Assembly (NCBI GenBank): GCA_910577115.1
Contig: CAJTMC010000015.1
Location: 26,688 to 90,687 of the forward strand
From: an uncultured Lachnospiraceae bacterium
Lineage (GTDB): Bacteria; Bacillota; Clostridia; Lachnospirales; Lachnospiraceae
Direction: 5' to 3'
DNA length: 64,000 nt
The notes beneath the pieces were generated by a model. It had not been told where the DNA came from, did not search any database, and saw only the letters and a list, made by a program, of their open reading frames with translations. Positions 44,554 to 52,959 of the stretch are shown here, piece after piece (position 1 is the stretch's first letter; each line of letters opens with the position of its first letter). The position numbers were made by a program, and so were the translations under genes.

Positions 44554-45054
44554 TCATTTTTTTTGCAACTCCAACTCAACACAGTTCCACGTTTCCCCTG
44601 CAATCATATAATCCTCTATCTGTCCCGTTTCCCGAAATCCGACGGATTGATAGCAATAATATGCAGGTGCATTATTTTCAAACACGCCAAGCGTTATCAA
44701 ATCCACCTTCAATAACCCAAACGCGTATTGTATCGCAAGCTGCAGCATTTCCTTCCCATAGCCCATGCCCCGTTTCGCATCGTCCACAATCACAAATCCA
44801 AAACGCAGAACCCGCTTTTCCTCATCCGTAAACCGCATAATCAGATGTCCCACAATTCCTGTATCGTCATACGCTGTCATTTCAAAAAAATGGTCTTCAT
44901 ACGCAAAGGCATCGTAATGCGCATTCAAATCGTCTGCCGTAATCGGATACCGTTCAAAGCGATCCGCGCTCCACTTACGAAACGCCATTTCGTTCTTTAT
45001 CCACGAAACAATCGTTTTTGCGTCACAGGCTTTATATGGTCTTAATCGCAGCAT
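44554..45054 (-). CDS. GNAT family N-acetyltransferase
   Basis: A 166-residue GNAT protein of the RimJ/RimL-like group, starting MLRLRPYKACDAKTIVSWI and showing the acetyl-CoA loop in DDAKRGMGYGKEML. Substrate unknown. ATG 45054 has GGAGG eight bases before it, whereas the open frame further up would overlap the phosphoesterase gene more deeply. It overlaps the 3' end of that gene by 23 bases and is translated from the same message. Confidence 0.85.
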   Translation of the reverse strand: MLRLRPYKACDAKTIVSWIKNEMAFRKWSADRFERYPITADDLNAHYDAFAYEDHFFEMTAYDDTGIVGHLIMRFTDEEKRVLRFGFVIVDDAKRGMGYGKEMLQLAIQYAFGLLKVDLITLGVFENNAPAYYCYQSVGFRETGQIEDYMIAGETWNCVELELQKK

Positions 45055-45913
45055 TTGCACAACCTCCTTTATAAATCTCATCAAGTGCCAACCGCCAGCA
45101 TTCTTCCGGAATGTCAGGCCAATTACACTGTCCTGTTTTTTCCCGACACAAAGACATCGCCCTTTCCAACATCACACCATGAGAATTTTCGCCTGTCCGC
45201 AGTACATTTTCGGTAACAATGCACCAACAGGGTGCCTTGTCATACAAACCGGAGCTGTGTAAATCGCTGATTATACGTTCCACATCGTAATCGAGCGACA
45301 GCAGTTCCCGCTCCCATGAAAAACGCTCTGTTGACCGCAAAATTAAAAACTGGGCTTTTCCCTGACTTTGCAGCGGAACGCCGACGGAACCGCCGTTCCA
45401 CATCATTTTCCCATGATGCGTTATCTCTGCCTGAAGATGCGTATGTCCGCACAAAATATAGTCCGTTTTGCTGCGCTCCAAAACAGCATATGCAGTTTCC
45501 GTATTCGGCAGCAGCTTTTCATTCGTTTCATCTGGCGAACCATGACATATTGTTATCGTCGGCAGCCCCTCAAACGAAATCTCCGTCCAATGCGTTAAGC
45601 TGCCAAAAAAACTGAAATCTTGCTGCGTCAGATGATGATAGGTATAATACAATGCACCTGTTGTTGAACTGTTTTCTTTCCATGCAGGATTATAATGCAG
45701 CCAGTAATCTTCCTTGTTTCCTTTGATAAACCAGCAGGAATATGTTTCTTTTAACGAATACAGGAACTGCATTGTTTTCTGCGGATACGCCAAATCGCCT
45801 AAATAATCTCCAAGAAACAGAAACGTTTCGATTCCTCTCTCCAACGCATAGCGCACACACCGCTCCAGCGCAACATAGTTTCCATGTATATCCGATAAAA
45901 CCGCAATTTCCAT
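45032..45913 (-). CDS. metallophosphoesterase
   Basis: The 293-residue protein starts MEIAVLSDIHGNYVALE and contains the metal-binding set SDIHGN, FLGDYLGD, GNKED, ICHGSPDE and CGHTH of calcineurin-like phosphoesterases (YfcE/MJ0936 type). The substrate is unknown. ATG 45913 is preferred; an upstream in-frame TTG coincides with the ribosome site AAAGGAG. It leads into the overlapping acetyltransferase gene. Confidence 0.85.
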   Translation of the reverse strand: MEIAVLSDIHGNYVALERCVRYALERGIETFLFLGDYLGDLAYPQKTMQFLYSLKETYSCWFIKGNKEDYWLHYNPAWKENSSTTGALYYTYHHLTQQDFSFFGSLTHWTEISFEGLPTITICHGSPDETNEKLLPNTETAYAVLERSKTDYILCGHTHLQAEITHHGKMMWNGGSVGVPLQSQGKAQFLILRSTERFSWERELLSLDYDVERIISDLHSSGLYDKAPCWCIVTENVLRTGENSHGVMLERAMSLCREKTGQCNWPDIPEECWRLALDEIYKGGCANAAIKTI

Positions 45914-46159
45914 TTCTGATATCCATTCTCCTTTCAAAGTCTGTGCGTATTTCAGACACAGACTTTCTCCTCTTACGTCCTATAAGGGCATTCCTGCAAA
46001 TCATTTTGTTAAAATTTTACCACAATCACCGCCCAAATGCCACTCCTTTTTTTTATTCCATTGAGGTTCCAAAAGGACTGTGATGAGTGTCAACAAAAAG
46101 GATAAACTTGTCAGTTCATCCATAATCATAAATATGATTTGAAAGGGAAACAAAAGCTT

Positions 46160-46564
46160 ATGATTCGATATGCGAATGAAAGTGATTTGGAATTCTTAAA
46201 AAAGTACGAACATGGCATTTCTGAAACAGAACTAAGAAACAGTATCCGCGCAGACCGCATTCTTGTCCTGTTCCATCAAGACTGTTTGATCGGCTGGCTG
46301 CGCTTTAACCTGTTTTGGGACAACACGCCTTTTATGAACATGCTGTATCTCCTGGAAGAATACAGGGGACACGGATACGGGACGCAGCTTGTCCGTTATT
46401 GGGAAGCGGAAATGGCAAAAAATAACTACAAGACTGTTTTAACCTCAACGCTGTCAAACGAGCAGGCACAATTTTTCTATCGGAAAAACGGCTATGTTGA
46501 CTGCGGTTCCCTGCTGCTGCCCGGTGAACCGCTGGAGATTCTTTTTTTGAAACATCTCACGTAA
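46160..46564 (+). CDS. GNAT family N-acetyltransferase
   Basis: The 134-residue protein begins MIRYANESDLEFLKKY and has the acetyl-CoA signature EEYRGHGYGTQLVRYWE, followed by NEQAQFFYRKNGY. Substrate unknown. ATG 46160 is preceded, eleven bases before it, by AAAGGGA. It is the only plus-strand gene between 39.5 and 60.4 kb and converges on another acetyltransferase. Confidence 0.85.
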   Translation: MIRYANESDLEFLKKYEHGISETELRNSIRADRILVLFHQDCLIGWLRFNLFWDNTPFMNMLYLLEEYRGHGYGTQLVRYWEAEMAKNNYKTVLTSTLSNEQAQFFYRKNGYVDCGSLLLPGEPLEILFLKHLT

Positions 46565-46577
46565 ACACTTGCGTATC

Positions 46578-47342
46578 TTATATATTAAGCGTATAACACA
46601 TTTCATGCCACTGCTCGCTGCCCCATGTGGAATTTGCTGTCCCCCTGTCAAAGAATCCCATTTTCCGGTACATCTTTACCTTATTGGGAAGGCAGGTCAG
46701 CAACGCTTTTTTCCGATCTTTTTCCGCCTCAATGCAAAGATACCGGTACACCAACTCTCTTGCCAGTCCCTGACGCCGATACTCCGGAAGGACATCAAGC
46801 CCCAATATCATAATATTCCTGCCATTCGGATCATGTAAATCCGCGTCCGTAAAAAATTCATCACGAAAAAACTCCTCATCTGTCGCAATACCGTTTAAAA
46901 ATCCCGCTATTTTTCCTGTTTCCCTGTCCTCCGCGACCAAAAACAACTCCGAAGCTTTTGCAATGCGCGCCAGCATATTCTTTTTGGAGCACGCCTCATG
47001 CGGCGGAAAACAAATCCCCTCAATGTCTGCCGCCTGCTCTGCCTCCTCCTGCCAGATTGTACGAAACGAGAACCGCTCGTACAATTCCTTATCCGGCAAC
47101 TGATATTTCGCCAAAAGCTTCTTTGCCCGTTCCTTTCCCGCTTCCGTTATATATACACACTTACTCTTCCGCGGCTGTATAAGCATTCCCTGTTCCTCTA
47201 ACTGATCCAGCGTCCCAAAGTCATACCCCTTCCATGATACTTCCTGGTATCGGTGAAATTCATTATGATCCTGAAATCTTGTCAGATACATCAGCATCAG
47301 CGACAGCTCTTCAATTGCCTCTTCCCTTGTCTTTTTTTCCAC
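46578..47342 (-). CDS. winged-helix-like/GNAT fusion protein
   Basis: The 254-residue protein combines an N-terminal domain of about 85 residues (starting with EEAIEELSLMLMYLTRF and resembling DUF6429 or a winged helix) with a C-terminal GNAT domain containing LGLDVLPEYRRQGLARELV. Start is GTG with GGGAG eight bases before it; the frame upstream has no ribosome site. Such pairs may be regulators that acetylate or self-acetylate, but that is unproven. Confidence 0.75.
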   Translation of the reverse strand: MEKKTREEAIEELSLMLMYLTRFQDHNEFHRYQEVSWKGYDFGTLDQLEEQGMLIQPRKSKCVYITEAGKERAKKLLAKYQLPDKELYERFSFRTIWQEEAEQAADIEGICFPPHEACSKKNMLARIAKASELFLVAEDRETGKIAGFLNGIATDEEFFRDEFFTDADLHDPNGRNIMILGLDVLPEYRRQGLARELVYRYLCIEAEKDRKKALLTCLPNKVKMYRKMGFFDRGTANSTWGSEQWHEMCYTLNI

Positions 47343-47403
47343 GAAAATATCTCCCTTTCCATTCTCTAAATTCAATATCACACAAAAACAGGTTTCACAT
47401 AAT

Positions 47404-47985
47404 TCACCGAAATCCCATCGCCGCTCTGACAACCCGCATGTTTTCCTTTCCGCAAAGCTTTTCCAATAACGCAAACGCCACATCCGGCGCCGTTTCGGGA
47501 CAATATGAGGTAATCACATTGTCATCTGTCACAATACGCTCATTCACGACCTCTGCGCCAAACTCTGCAAGCTCCTTTTGCCGCTGCGCGCCTTTTAAAT
47601 GGTATGTTGTCGCTTTCCTGTTTTTCAAAATCCCGCTTTTTCCCAATGCCAACGCCCCCACACAGACAGACGCAATCGGCCTTTTGCACGCGTCAAACGC
47701 TTGGATTAGGCGCAAAAGAGTTGGATGATACGCCTCTTCATAAAAACCAAACTCCGCAAAGCCACCCGGAATTGCAAGCGCGTCGTAATCGTCCGCCGAA
47801 ACTGTATCAATTGTACAGTCCACCACAACCGGAACCCCAAATGAACTGACAACCGTCTTCGAAAAACCGCATGTTATCACCTCCACAGGATACCGGTAAT
47901 CATTCGCCGCCCACCCCATGACATCCACAAAAACGCTAAATTCCATTGTTTCAAAGCCTTTGGCGCAAAACAGTAATACCTTCAT
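47404..47985 (-). CDS. DJ-1/PfpI family protein
   Basis: A 193-residue DJ-1/ThiJ-type protein with E12 (AKGFET) and the reactive C108 in SVCVGALALG, the pair that typifies the superfamily. Members include deglycase/glyoxalase-like enzymes, chaperones and transcription regulators; the role here is unknown. The start could be ATG 47985 or the in-frame GTG two codons earlier. Confidence 0.85.
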   Translation of the reverse strand: MKVLLFCAKGFETMEFSVFVDVMGWAANDYRYPVEVITCGFSKTVVSSFGVPVVVDCTIDTVSADDYDALAIPGGFAEFGFYEEAYHPTLLRLIQAFDACKRPIASVCVGALALGKSGILKNRKATTYHLKGAQRQKELAEFGAEVVNERIVTDDNVITSYCPETAPDVAFALLEKLCGKENMRVVRAAMGFR

Positions 47986-48069
47986 GTTCACATTATCTTT
48001 CCTTTCTGTATGTATCATTTCTCATTCTGTTACAAAGTCAGAACAAATACCTGCCCCAATCCGCCCGCA

Positions 48070-48483
48070 CTATAAGACCATCAACAATGTACCTGCTCCA
48101 ACCAAAATACACCCCACAGCCGATTTTGCCGTAAAGCTTTCATGCAGGAAAACAAACGCAAGCACAAGCGTAATGACCACGCTCAGCTTGTCGACCGGAA
48201 CGACTTTGGACGCTTCCCCAATCTGCAGTGCCTTATAATAACATAACCACGAGGCTCCTGTTGCAAGCCCCGACAAAATCAAAAACAGCCAGCTCTTTTT
48301 CCCGATGCCCGAAAGTCCTGCCTGCGCGTTCGTCAAAAACACCATACCCCACGCCATAATAACAACCACAACCGTCCTGATTGCCGTTGCCAAATTTGAA
48401 TTTACCCCCTCAATGCCGACTTTTGCAAGAATTGCGGTAAGCGCCGCAAAAACTGCCGACAACAGTGCAAAAATAAACCACAT
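48070..48483 (-). CDS. small EamA-type transporter
   Basis: The 137-residue protein has four to five membrane helices and the EamA half-domain pattern (LAKVGIEGVNSNLATAIRT...SWLCYYKALQIGEASKVVPVDKLSVV). Such half-size proteins act as dimers and export or import small metabolites. ATG 48483 has GGGAG seven bases before it. It stands alone, 84 bases before the DJ-1 gene. Confidence 0.85.
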   Translation of the reverse strand: MWFIFALLSAVFAALTAILAKVGIEGVNSNLATAIRTVVVVIMAWGMVFLTNAQAGLSGIGKKSWLFLILSGLATGASWLCYYKALQIGEASKVVPVDKLSVVITLVLAFVFLHESFTAKSAVGCILVGAGTLLMVL

Positions 48484-48585
48484 ACAATCGCTCCCTGCCC
48501 TATTCATTCCATGTACACAATTATAGCTTTCCTGCGCAGTATTGTAAAGGCAAACACCGCTATAATCAGTAAAATCAGTAAAAGC

Positions 48586-49281
48586 TTATCCAAATGCCCA
48601 ATAAACAAAAACAGGCAGCAGCACAGACGTTAAAACATCATAAAACCCATGCGCAACGATTAACGGCACAAGACTTTTGTTCTTCGACCGGAAAAAATAC
48701 ACGCACAAAAACACCACATTCACCGCAATACTGTAAAACTCGCCGAATACAAACCGCAGCGGAAACAAATGCACCGCATAAAACAACACGATATTAATCC
48801 CGACACAAACCGCCCGCGAATTGCACAGTGCCTGCGTCTTATGCAGGATAAAGCCGCGAAACATCACTTCCTCCACAACGCCCACGCAAAGGAAACAGTA
48901 TAGTGACATCCCAATCATATATCCCCAGTCAGGCGCCATCGCATAAGCCGAATAATCCATTCCCATTAAAAGCAGCGGAAGCTGCTGCGCTGCAAACATG
49001 CAGCATCCCAGCAGAAGACCCTTTGGAATATCCCAAATTACAGGCCTTTTCAGTCCGATATCACAAATCCGCTGCTTATCCGCCTTCACAACCAAAAGAA
49101 TTGTAATCACAAACTGAAATAAATACGATAAGACGCCCGTCCAAAGCCCGCCTGTGTCAAGGTGCATATCATAAGTGCACCACATGACATAAAGAACGTA
49201 CCCCGCAAGCTCCGCAAAGGCTATTATCTTTTCCTTTCGTTGTAAAACCATTTTTCCTGATTTCCCTTCCTTTGTTTCCAT
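48586..49281 (-). CDS. CPBP family intramembrane metalloprotease
   Basis: The 231-residue protein has about seven membrane helices and the CPBP/CAAX protease motifs EEVMFRG (137-143), a His in a helix near 171, and HGFYD near 215. The family processes prenylated or bacteriocin-linked proteins; the role here is unknown. AGGAGG lies nine bases before the ATG. The next gene upstream is the disrupted MATE gene. Confidence 0.85.
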   Translation of the reverse strand: METKEGKSGKMVLQRKEKIIAFAELAGYVLYVMWCTYDMHLDTGGLWTGVLSYLFQFVITILLVVKADKQRICDIGLKRPVIWDIPKGLLLGCCMFAAQQLPLLLMGMDYSAYAMAPDWGYMIGMSLYCFLCVGVVEEVMFRGFILHKTQALCNSRAVCVGINIVLFYAVHLFPLRFVFGEFYSIAVNVVFLCVYFFRSKNKSLVPLIVAHGFYDVLTSVLLPVFVYWAFG

Positions 49282-49430
49282 ACCTCATTTCCTCCTTTTC
49301 GAAACGAACCATATCTTCTTTTCGAAAAAAGAGTACCACACCAGTACGGTTGCGCACTACCAAAAATGCTTTACCCTTTGTCAACGAACCGTTGCAATTG
49401 GGAAACTGAAAGTTTCCATGAAAAAATCCC

Positions 49431-50029
49431 TTATTGACAATCCCACTTCTTCATTTCACATCTGACAAACAACAGCGCCATAACGCCTGACAAACCATCG
49501 GAAATCGGCCCTGCCCACAAAACACCGTCAATTCCCCAAAGCAGCGGAAAAATAATCACCAAAGGCAGCAGGAAAAACACCTGCCGGCTCAACGATACCA
49601 TAGTTCCTATACCACCCTTCCCGATTGCCGGAAAGAACTGTGCACTCAAAATTTGAACGCCTACAATAAACGTACAAAAAAGGAATATGTGGAAATACCG
49701 CAGCGCAAATTCATAATACAACGCGTCCCCACTCCTGAAAACACTGATAATCTGACGCGGAAAAATCTGAAAACACAGGAATGCCGCGATGGAAACGCCC
49801 GTCACAATCAGCGCTGCACGCTTATATGTACTTTTAACGCGGGCATAATTTTGCGCACCGAAATTATATCCCATAATCGGCTGTGTGCTCTGCGAAACGC
49901 CAAAAATAACAGAATTAAAAATGGAGCTGACCTTTGAAATAATTCCCACACAGGCAAGCGGAATATCCCGCTTCCAATGGTTTCCGTTTCCAATGGATTT
50001 TTTACCTGTAAAGTCTCACTGTTTTCCAA
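49431..50029 (-). pseudogene. MATE efflux pump with internal deletion
   Basis: A TTG start at 50029 (GGAGG seven bases upstream) opens about 25 codons that resemble the MATE N-terminus (NPLETETIGS). The sequence then joins, out of frame, to the C-terminal half of a MATE transporter (VGIISKVSSIFNSVIFGVSQ... to DCQ, about 173 codons), so roughly half of the gene, some 250 codons, is missing. A protein from this locus would lack the first bundle of helices. A MarR-type regulator gene precedes it, as in mepR-mepA pairs. Confidence 0.8.
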
Positions 50030-50031
50030 TT

Positions 50032-50481
50032 TTATTCCTCCATTCTGTGCCATACTTTTTGATTAATATTTTCCATGATCTGTTCCATAATCTGCTCAGT
50101 CAGCTGAATATCCCCCGCTGAAATATCAGAACACATGGTATCATAAAAATCGCGATGAATTTGTTTGATTTGTTTTACTGCCGGCTCCCCCTTTGGCGTA
50201 AGATAAAGATGCCTTACACGCTTATCCGTCTCGTCACCGACACTTGTCACATAACCGATCTCTATCAGCTTTTTGATATTTTTGGTCAATGTTGCTTTAT
50301 CAACCCGAATGTATTTTACCATTTCCTGCGCAGATACGCCTGGATGGTCATATATATATTCCGCAAAAAACTGTTGTCCCCAGCCAATTTCAAAGTCTGC
50401 CAAACCTCGGTCATAGTACATCTTCATCAGCCGATCCACAATAGAGATGCAGCGAGCCAAATTGGGAAAATCATCACGCAT
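50032..50481 (-). CDS. MarR family transcriptional regulator
   Basis: The 149-residue protein is a MarR-type winged helix: GVSAQEMVKYIRVDKATLTKNIKKLIE is the helix-turn-helix, followed by the wing (TDKRVRHLYLTPKG). AAGGTG lies nine bases before ATG 50481. Its stop almost touches the start of the MATE remnant, so it presumably once controlled that pump. It could retain binding to its own promoter, where two palindromic repeats begin within about 35 bases upstream. Confidence 0.88.
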   Translation of the reverse strand: MRDDFPNLARCISIVDRLMKMYYDRGLADFEIGWGQQFFAEYIYDHPGVSAQEMVKYIRVDKATLTKNIKKLIEIGYVTSVGDETDKRVRHLYLTPKGEPAVKQIKQIHRDFYDTMCSDISAGDIQLTEQIMEQIMENINQKVWHRMEE

Positions 50482-50548
50482 TAATTTATTCACCTTCTTC
50501 CTGCAAAACAATATACTGTAATTACTTCGTAATCACGGTAAGTTTATC

Positions 50549-50584
50549 CCCATTCGGGCAAATATAATGTCCTGTGACATTGTA
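50549..50584. repeat. palindromic intergenic repeat, copy 4
   Basis: CCC-ATTC-GGG hairpin (50549-50559) then, after three bases, TATAATGTC-CTGT-GACATTGTA (50563-50584), with one mismatch relative to the perfect copies. Confidence 0.8.
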
Positions 50585-50615
50585 CCAAATCGCTTCGCAA
50601 CTATTGTAAGCCTAT

Positions 50616-50651
50616 GCCCATTCGGGCGTGTATAATGTCTTGCGACATTTA
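50616..50651. repeat. palindromic intergenic repeat, copy 5
   Basis: GCCC-ATTC-GGGC (50616-50627) then TATAATGTC-TTGC-GACATTTA (50631-50651). It is in direct orientation to copy 4, with a period of 68 bases. Confidence 0.8.
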
Positions 50652-50704
50652 AAAAAGGTAGCGCGCGCAACTTTATAACAAAAAACATTTTGCTTTTATA
50701 TCAC

Positions 50705-50735
50705 AAAAAAAGTGCCAAGCACCTCTTGACACTTT
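50705..50735 (-). terminator. terminator of the ilvA-yitT transcript
   Basis: On the minus strand AAAGTGTCAAG-N5-CTTGGCACTTT is followed by TTTT; one G-T pair is present. It lies 20 bases past the yitT stop. Confidence 0.85.
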
Positions 50736-50754
50736 ACCAGCAACTATCGGTTAC

Positions 50755-51627
50755 CTACAATTTTTCCCGCGTAATATCCTTATACCCTTCTCCGTAAATC
50801 TCATTCGCCGACGCAATAATCATAAACGCCCGATTGTCCTCGTCCTTCACAATCTCTTCCAGCTTTGGCGCAATCTGCTTTCTTGTGACCACCATAAGCA
50901 TTTCTTTATGCTCATTCGTATACGCCCCCACTGCCGGAACAATCGTCGTCGTAATATCAAGCTCACCCATAATGCGCTGTTTCATTTTCGTCGGCTCGCT
51001 ACTGATAATGAAAATCAGCTTCGCCTCGTCCGAACCGTAAAGCACCTTATCCATTACCACAGAATCAATCACCACTGCAACACCTGCGTAAAACGCCACC
51101 GTCAAATCTCGAAATACAATCCATGACGCTACAATGACCATACTGTCAAACGCCAAAAAAAGGATATTTGTTTTGATATGTTTCCACTTCGTCCGCATCA
51201 CCTTGATAATAATATCCGCCCCGCCTGTCGTTGCACCTGACTTAAATACAAACGCAAGCGCTACGCCAATCAGCGCGCCTCCGATTACCGCCGCAATCAG
51301 CAAATCATCCGTCACCGCGCCAAGTGGCGAAAGCGTATTCATAAACACCGTAATCATAAAAAGCGCATACATCGTAGACGCGATAAATCGCCAGCCAAAC
51401 TTCCACAGCCCAAGCGCCACAATCGGCACATTCAGCAGCAGATTAATCGTACCTGTCGGAATATTCACAAAACGGTTTACCAAAATCGACAAACCCGTCA
51501 CGCCGCCCGGCGCAATATCATTCGGATCCAAAAATAAACTAATAGCAACGGCATAAATAAATGCCGCTGCCGTCAGTATAAAATAACGCGTTACCGTATT
51601 CTTTGTCTTTTTTACCATTCCACTCAT
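50755..51627 (-). CDS. YitT family membrane protein
   Basis: The 290-residue protein has five to six membrane helices in the first two thirds (FLDPNDIAPGGVTGLSIL, KSGATTGGADII) and a C-terminal DUF2179 domain, the YitT/YpjC plan. Function is not known in general. ATG 51627 has GGAG six bases before it; the frame extends 19 codons upstream without support. It follows ilvA by 62 bases. Confidence 0.88.
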   Translation of the reverse strand: MSGMVKKTKNTVTRYFILTAAAFIYAVAISLFLDPNDIAPGGVTGLSILVNRFVNIPTGTINLLLNVPIVALGLWKFGWRFIASTMYALFMITVFMNTLSPLGAVTDDLLIAAVIGGALIGVALAFVFKSGATTGGADIIIKVMRTKWKHIKTNILFLAFDSMVIVASWIVFRDLTVAFYAGVAVVIDSVVMDKVLYGSDEAKLIFIISSEPTKMKQRIMGELDITTTIVPAVGAYTNEHKEMLMVVTRKQIAPKLEEIVKDEDNRAFMIIASANEIYGEGYKDITREKL

Positions 51628-51689
51628 CAATATCTCCACCTGGTCACAGTCTGCAAGCTTGTGCATGAAAAATAACGCTTTCACGTTTT

Positions 51690-52910
51690 TTATATATTGG
51701 TTCTGACCTGCTTTGGCTGATAGCCGTTCTCCTCCAACGCCTTGATAATCTGATTTTTGTGCTCCGTGCCAAACGTTTCCAGCGTAATGCGAAGCTCCAC
51801 GGCGGCATTTCTGTTGATGGACACAAACTGGTTATGCTCCAGTTTAATGACATTTCCATTGAGCGACGCGATCACCTCCGAAACCTTTGTCAGTTCACCC
51901 GGCTTGTCGGGAAGGAGTACGGAAACCGTAAAAATCCTGTCCCGGAAAATCAAACCCTGCTGCACCACAGACGACATTGTAATAATGTCCATGTTTCCGC
52001 CGCTTAAAATCGAAACGATTTTTTTATTCTTCACATCAAGGTGGCGCAGCGCCGCCACCGTAAGCAGTCCCGAATTCTCTACCACTATTTTGTGATTTTC
52101 AACCACGTCAAGGAACGAAACCACAAGCTCCTCGTCGGGAACCGTAATCACATCATCTATATTTTCCCTCAAATACGGGAAAATATTCTTCCCCGGCGTC
52201 TTGACTGCCGTTCCGTCCGCAATCGTGTTGACCGCCGGAAGCGTCACAACCTCGCCCGCCCGAAACGATGCCTGCATACAGTTTGCACCCGCGGGCTCCA
52301 CACCGATAACCTGAATCTTCGGATTTAAGAACTTTGCAAGCGTGGAAACGCCTGTCGCAAGCCCGCCGCCGCCAATCGGCACCAAAATAATGTCAACAAG
52401 CGGCAGTTCCTTAAAGATTTCCATTGCAATCGTGCCCTGCCCCGTGGCGACCGCCAAATCATCAAAAGGATGAATAAATGTATACCCTTTTTCCTCTGCA
52501 AGCTGCGCCGCGTACTCTGCCGCCTCATCATACACGTCACCCTTTAAGACAACCTCCGCACCATAGCTTTTTGTTCTGTTGACTTTCATAAGCGGTGTCG
52601 TGGTCGGCATTACGATAACTGCCTTCACACCATACTTCTTTGCGGCATACGCCACGCCCTGCGCGTGATTTCCTGCAGAGGCAGTAATCAGTCCCTTCTC
52701 ACGCTCCTCAGGAGTAAGCGTGCTAATCTTATAGTATGCGCCGCGCAGCTTATATGCGCCTGTAAGCTGCATATTTTCCGGCTTTAAGTACACCTTGTTC
52801 CCCGTCTGATTGCTAAAAAATTCACTATAGATCAGCTTGGTTTCGGAAGTAACCTTCTTAACAAGCTCCGATGCCTCCTCAAATTTTTCCAACGTAAGCA
52901 TTTCTGACAT
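51690..52910 (-). CDS. ilvA: threonine ammonia-lyase with ACT domain
   Basis: This PLP enzyme deaminates threonine to 2-oxobutanoate, feeding isoleucine synthesis; the ilvBNNC operon lies 13 kb away. The 406-residue length is the medium form. K54 in TGAYKLRGA is the expected PLP lysine; SAGNHAQG and the GGGGLATG phosphate-binding loop follow. Residues about 325-406 form one ACT-like regulatory domain. A catabolic TdcB is the alternative, but that form usually lacks an ACT domain. GGAGG precedes the ATG. Confidence 0.9.
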   Translation of the reverse strand: MSEMLTLEKFEEASELVKKVTSETKLIYSEFFSNQTGNKVYLKPENMQLTGAYKLRGAYYKISTLTPEEREKGLITASAGNHAQGVAYAAKKYGVKAVIVMPTTTPLMKVNRTKSYGAEVVLKGDVYDEAAEYAAQLAEEKGYTFIHPFDDLAVATGQGTIAMEIFKELPLVDIILVPIGGGGLATGVSTLAKFLNPKIQVIGVEPAGANCMQASFRAGEVVTLPAVNTIADGTAVKTPGKNIFPYLRENIDDVITVPDEELVVSFLDVVENHKIVVENSGLLTVAALRHLDVKNKKIVSILSGGNMDIITMSSVVQQGLIFRDRIFTVSVLLPDKPGELTKVSEVIASLNGNVIKLEHNQFVSINRNAAVELRITLETFGTEHKNQIIKALEENGYQPKQVRTNI

Positions 52911-52959
52911 AATATTATTTCCTCCTTACCGCATTTTATACCAAAACATAAGACGCTTT

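Noticed and set aside
49380..49425. Terminator hairpin GGAAACT-N3-AGTTTCC after the MATE remnant
   Set aside because: Short stem and no T-run follow on the strand of the gene.
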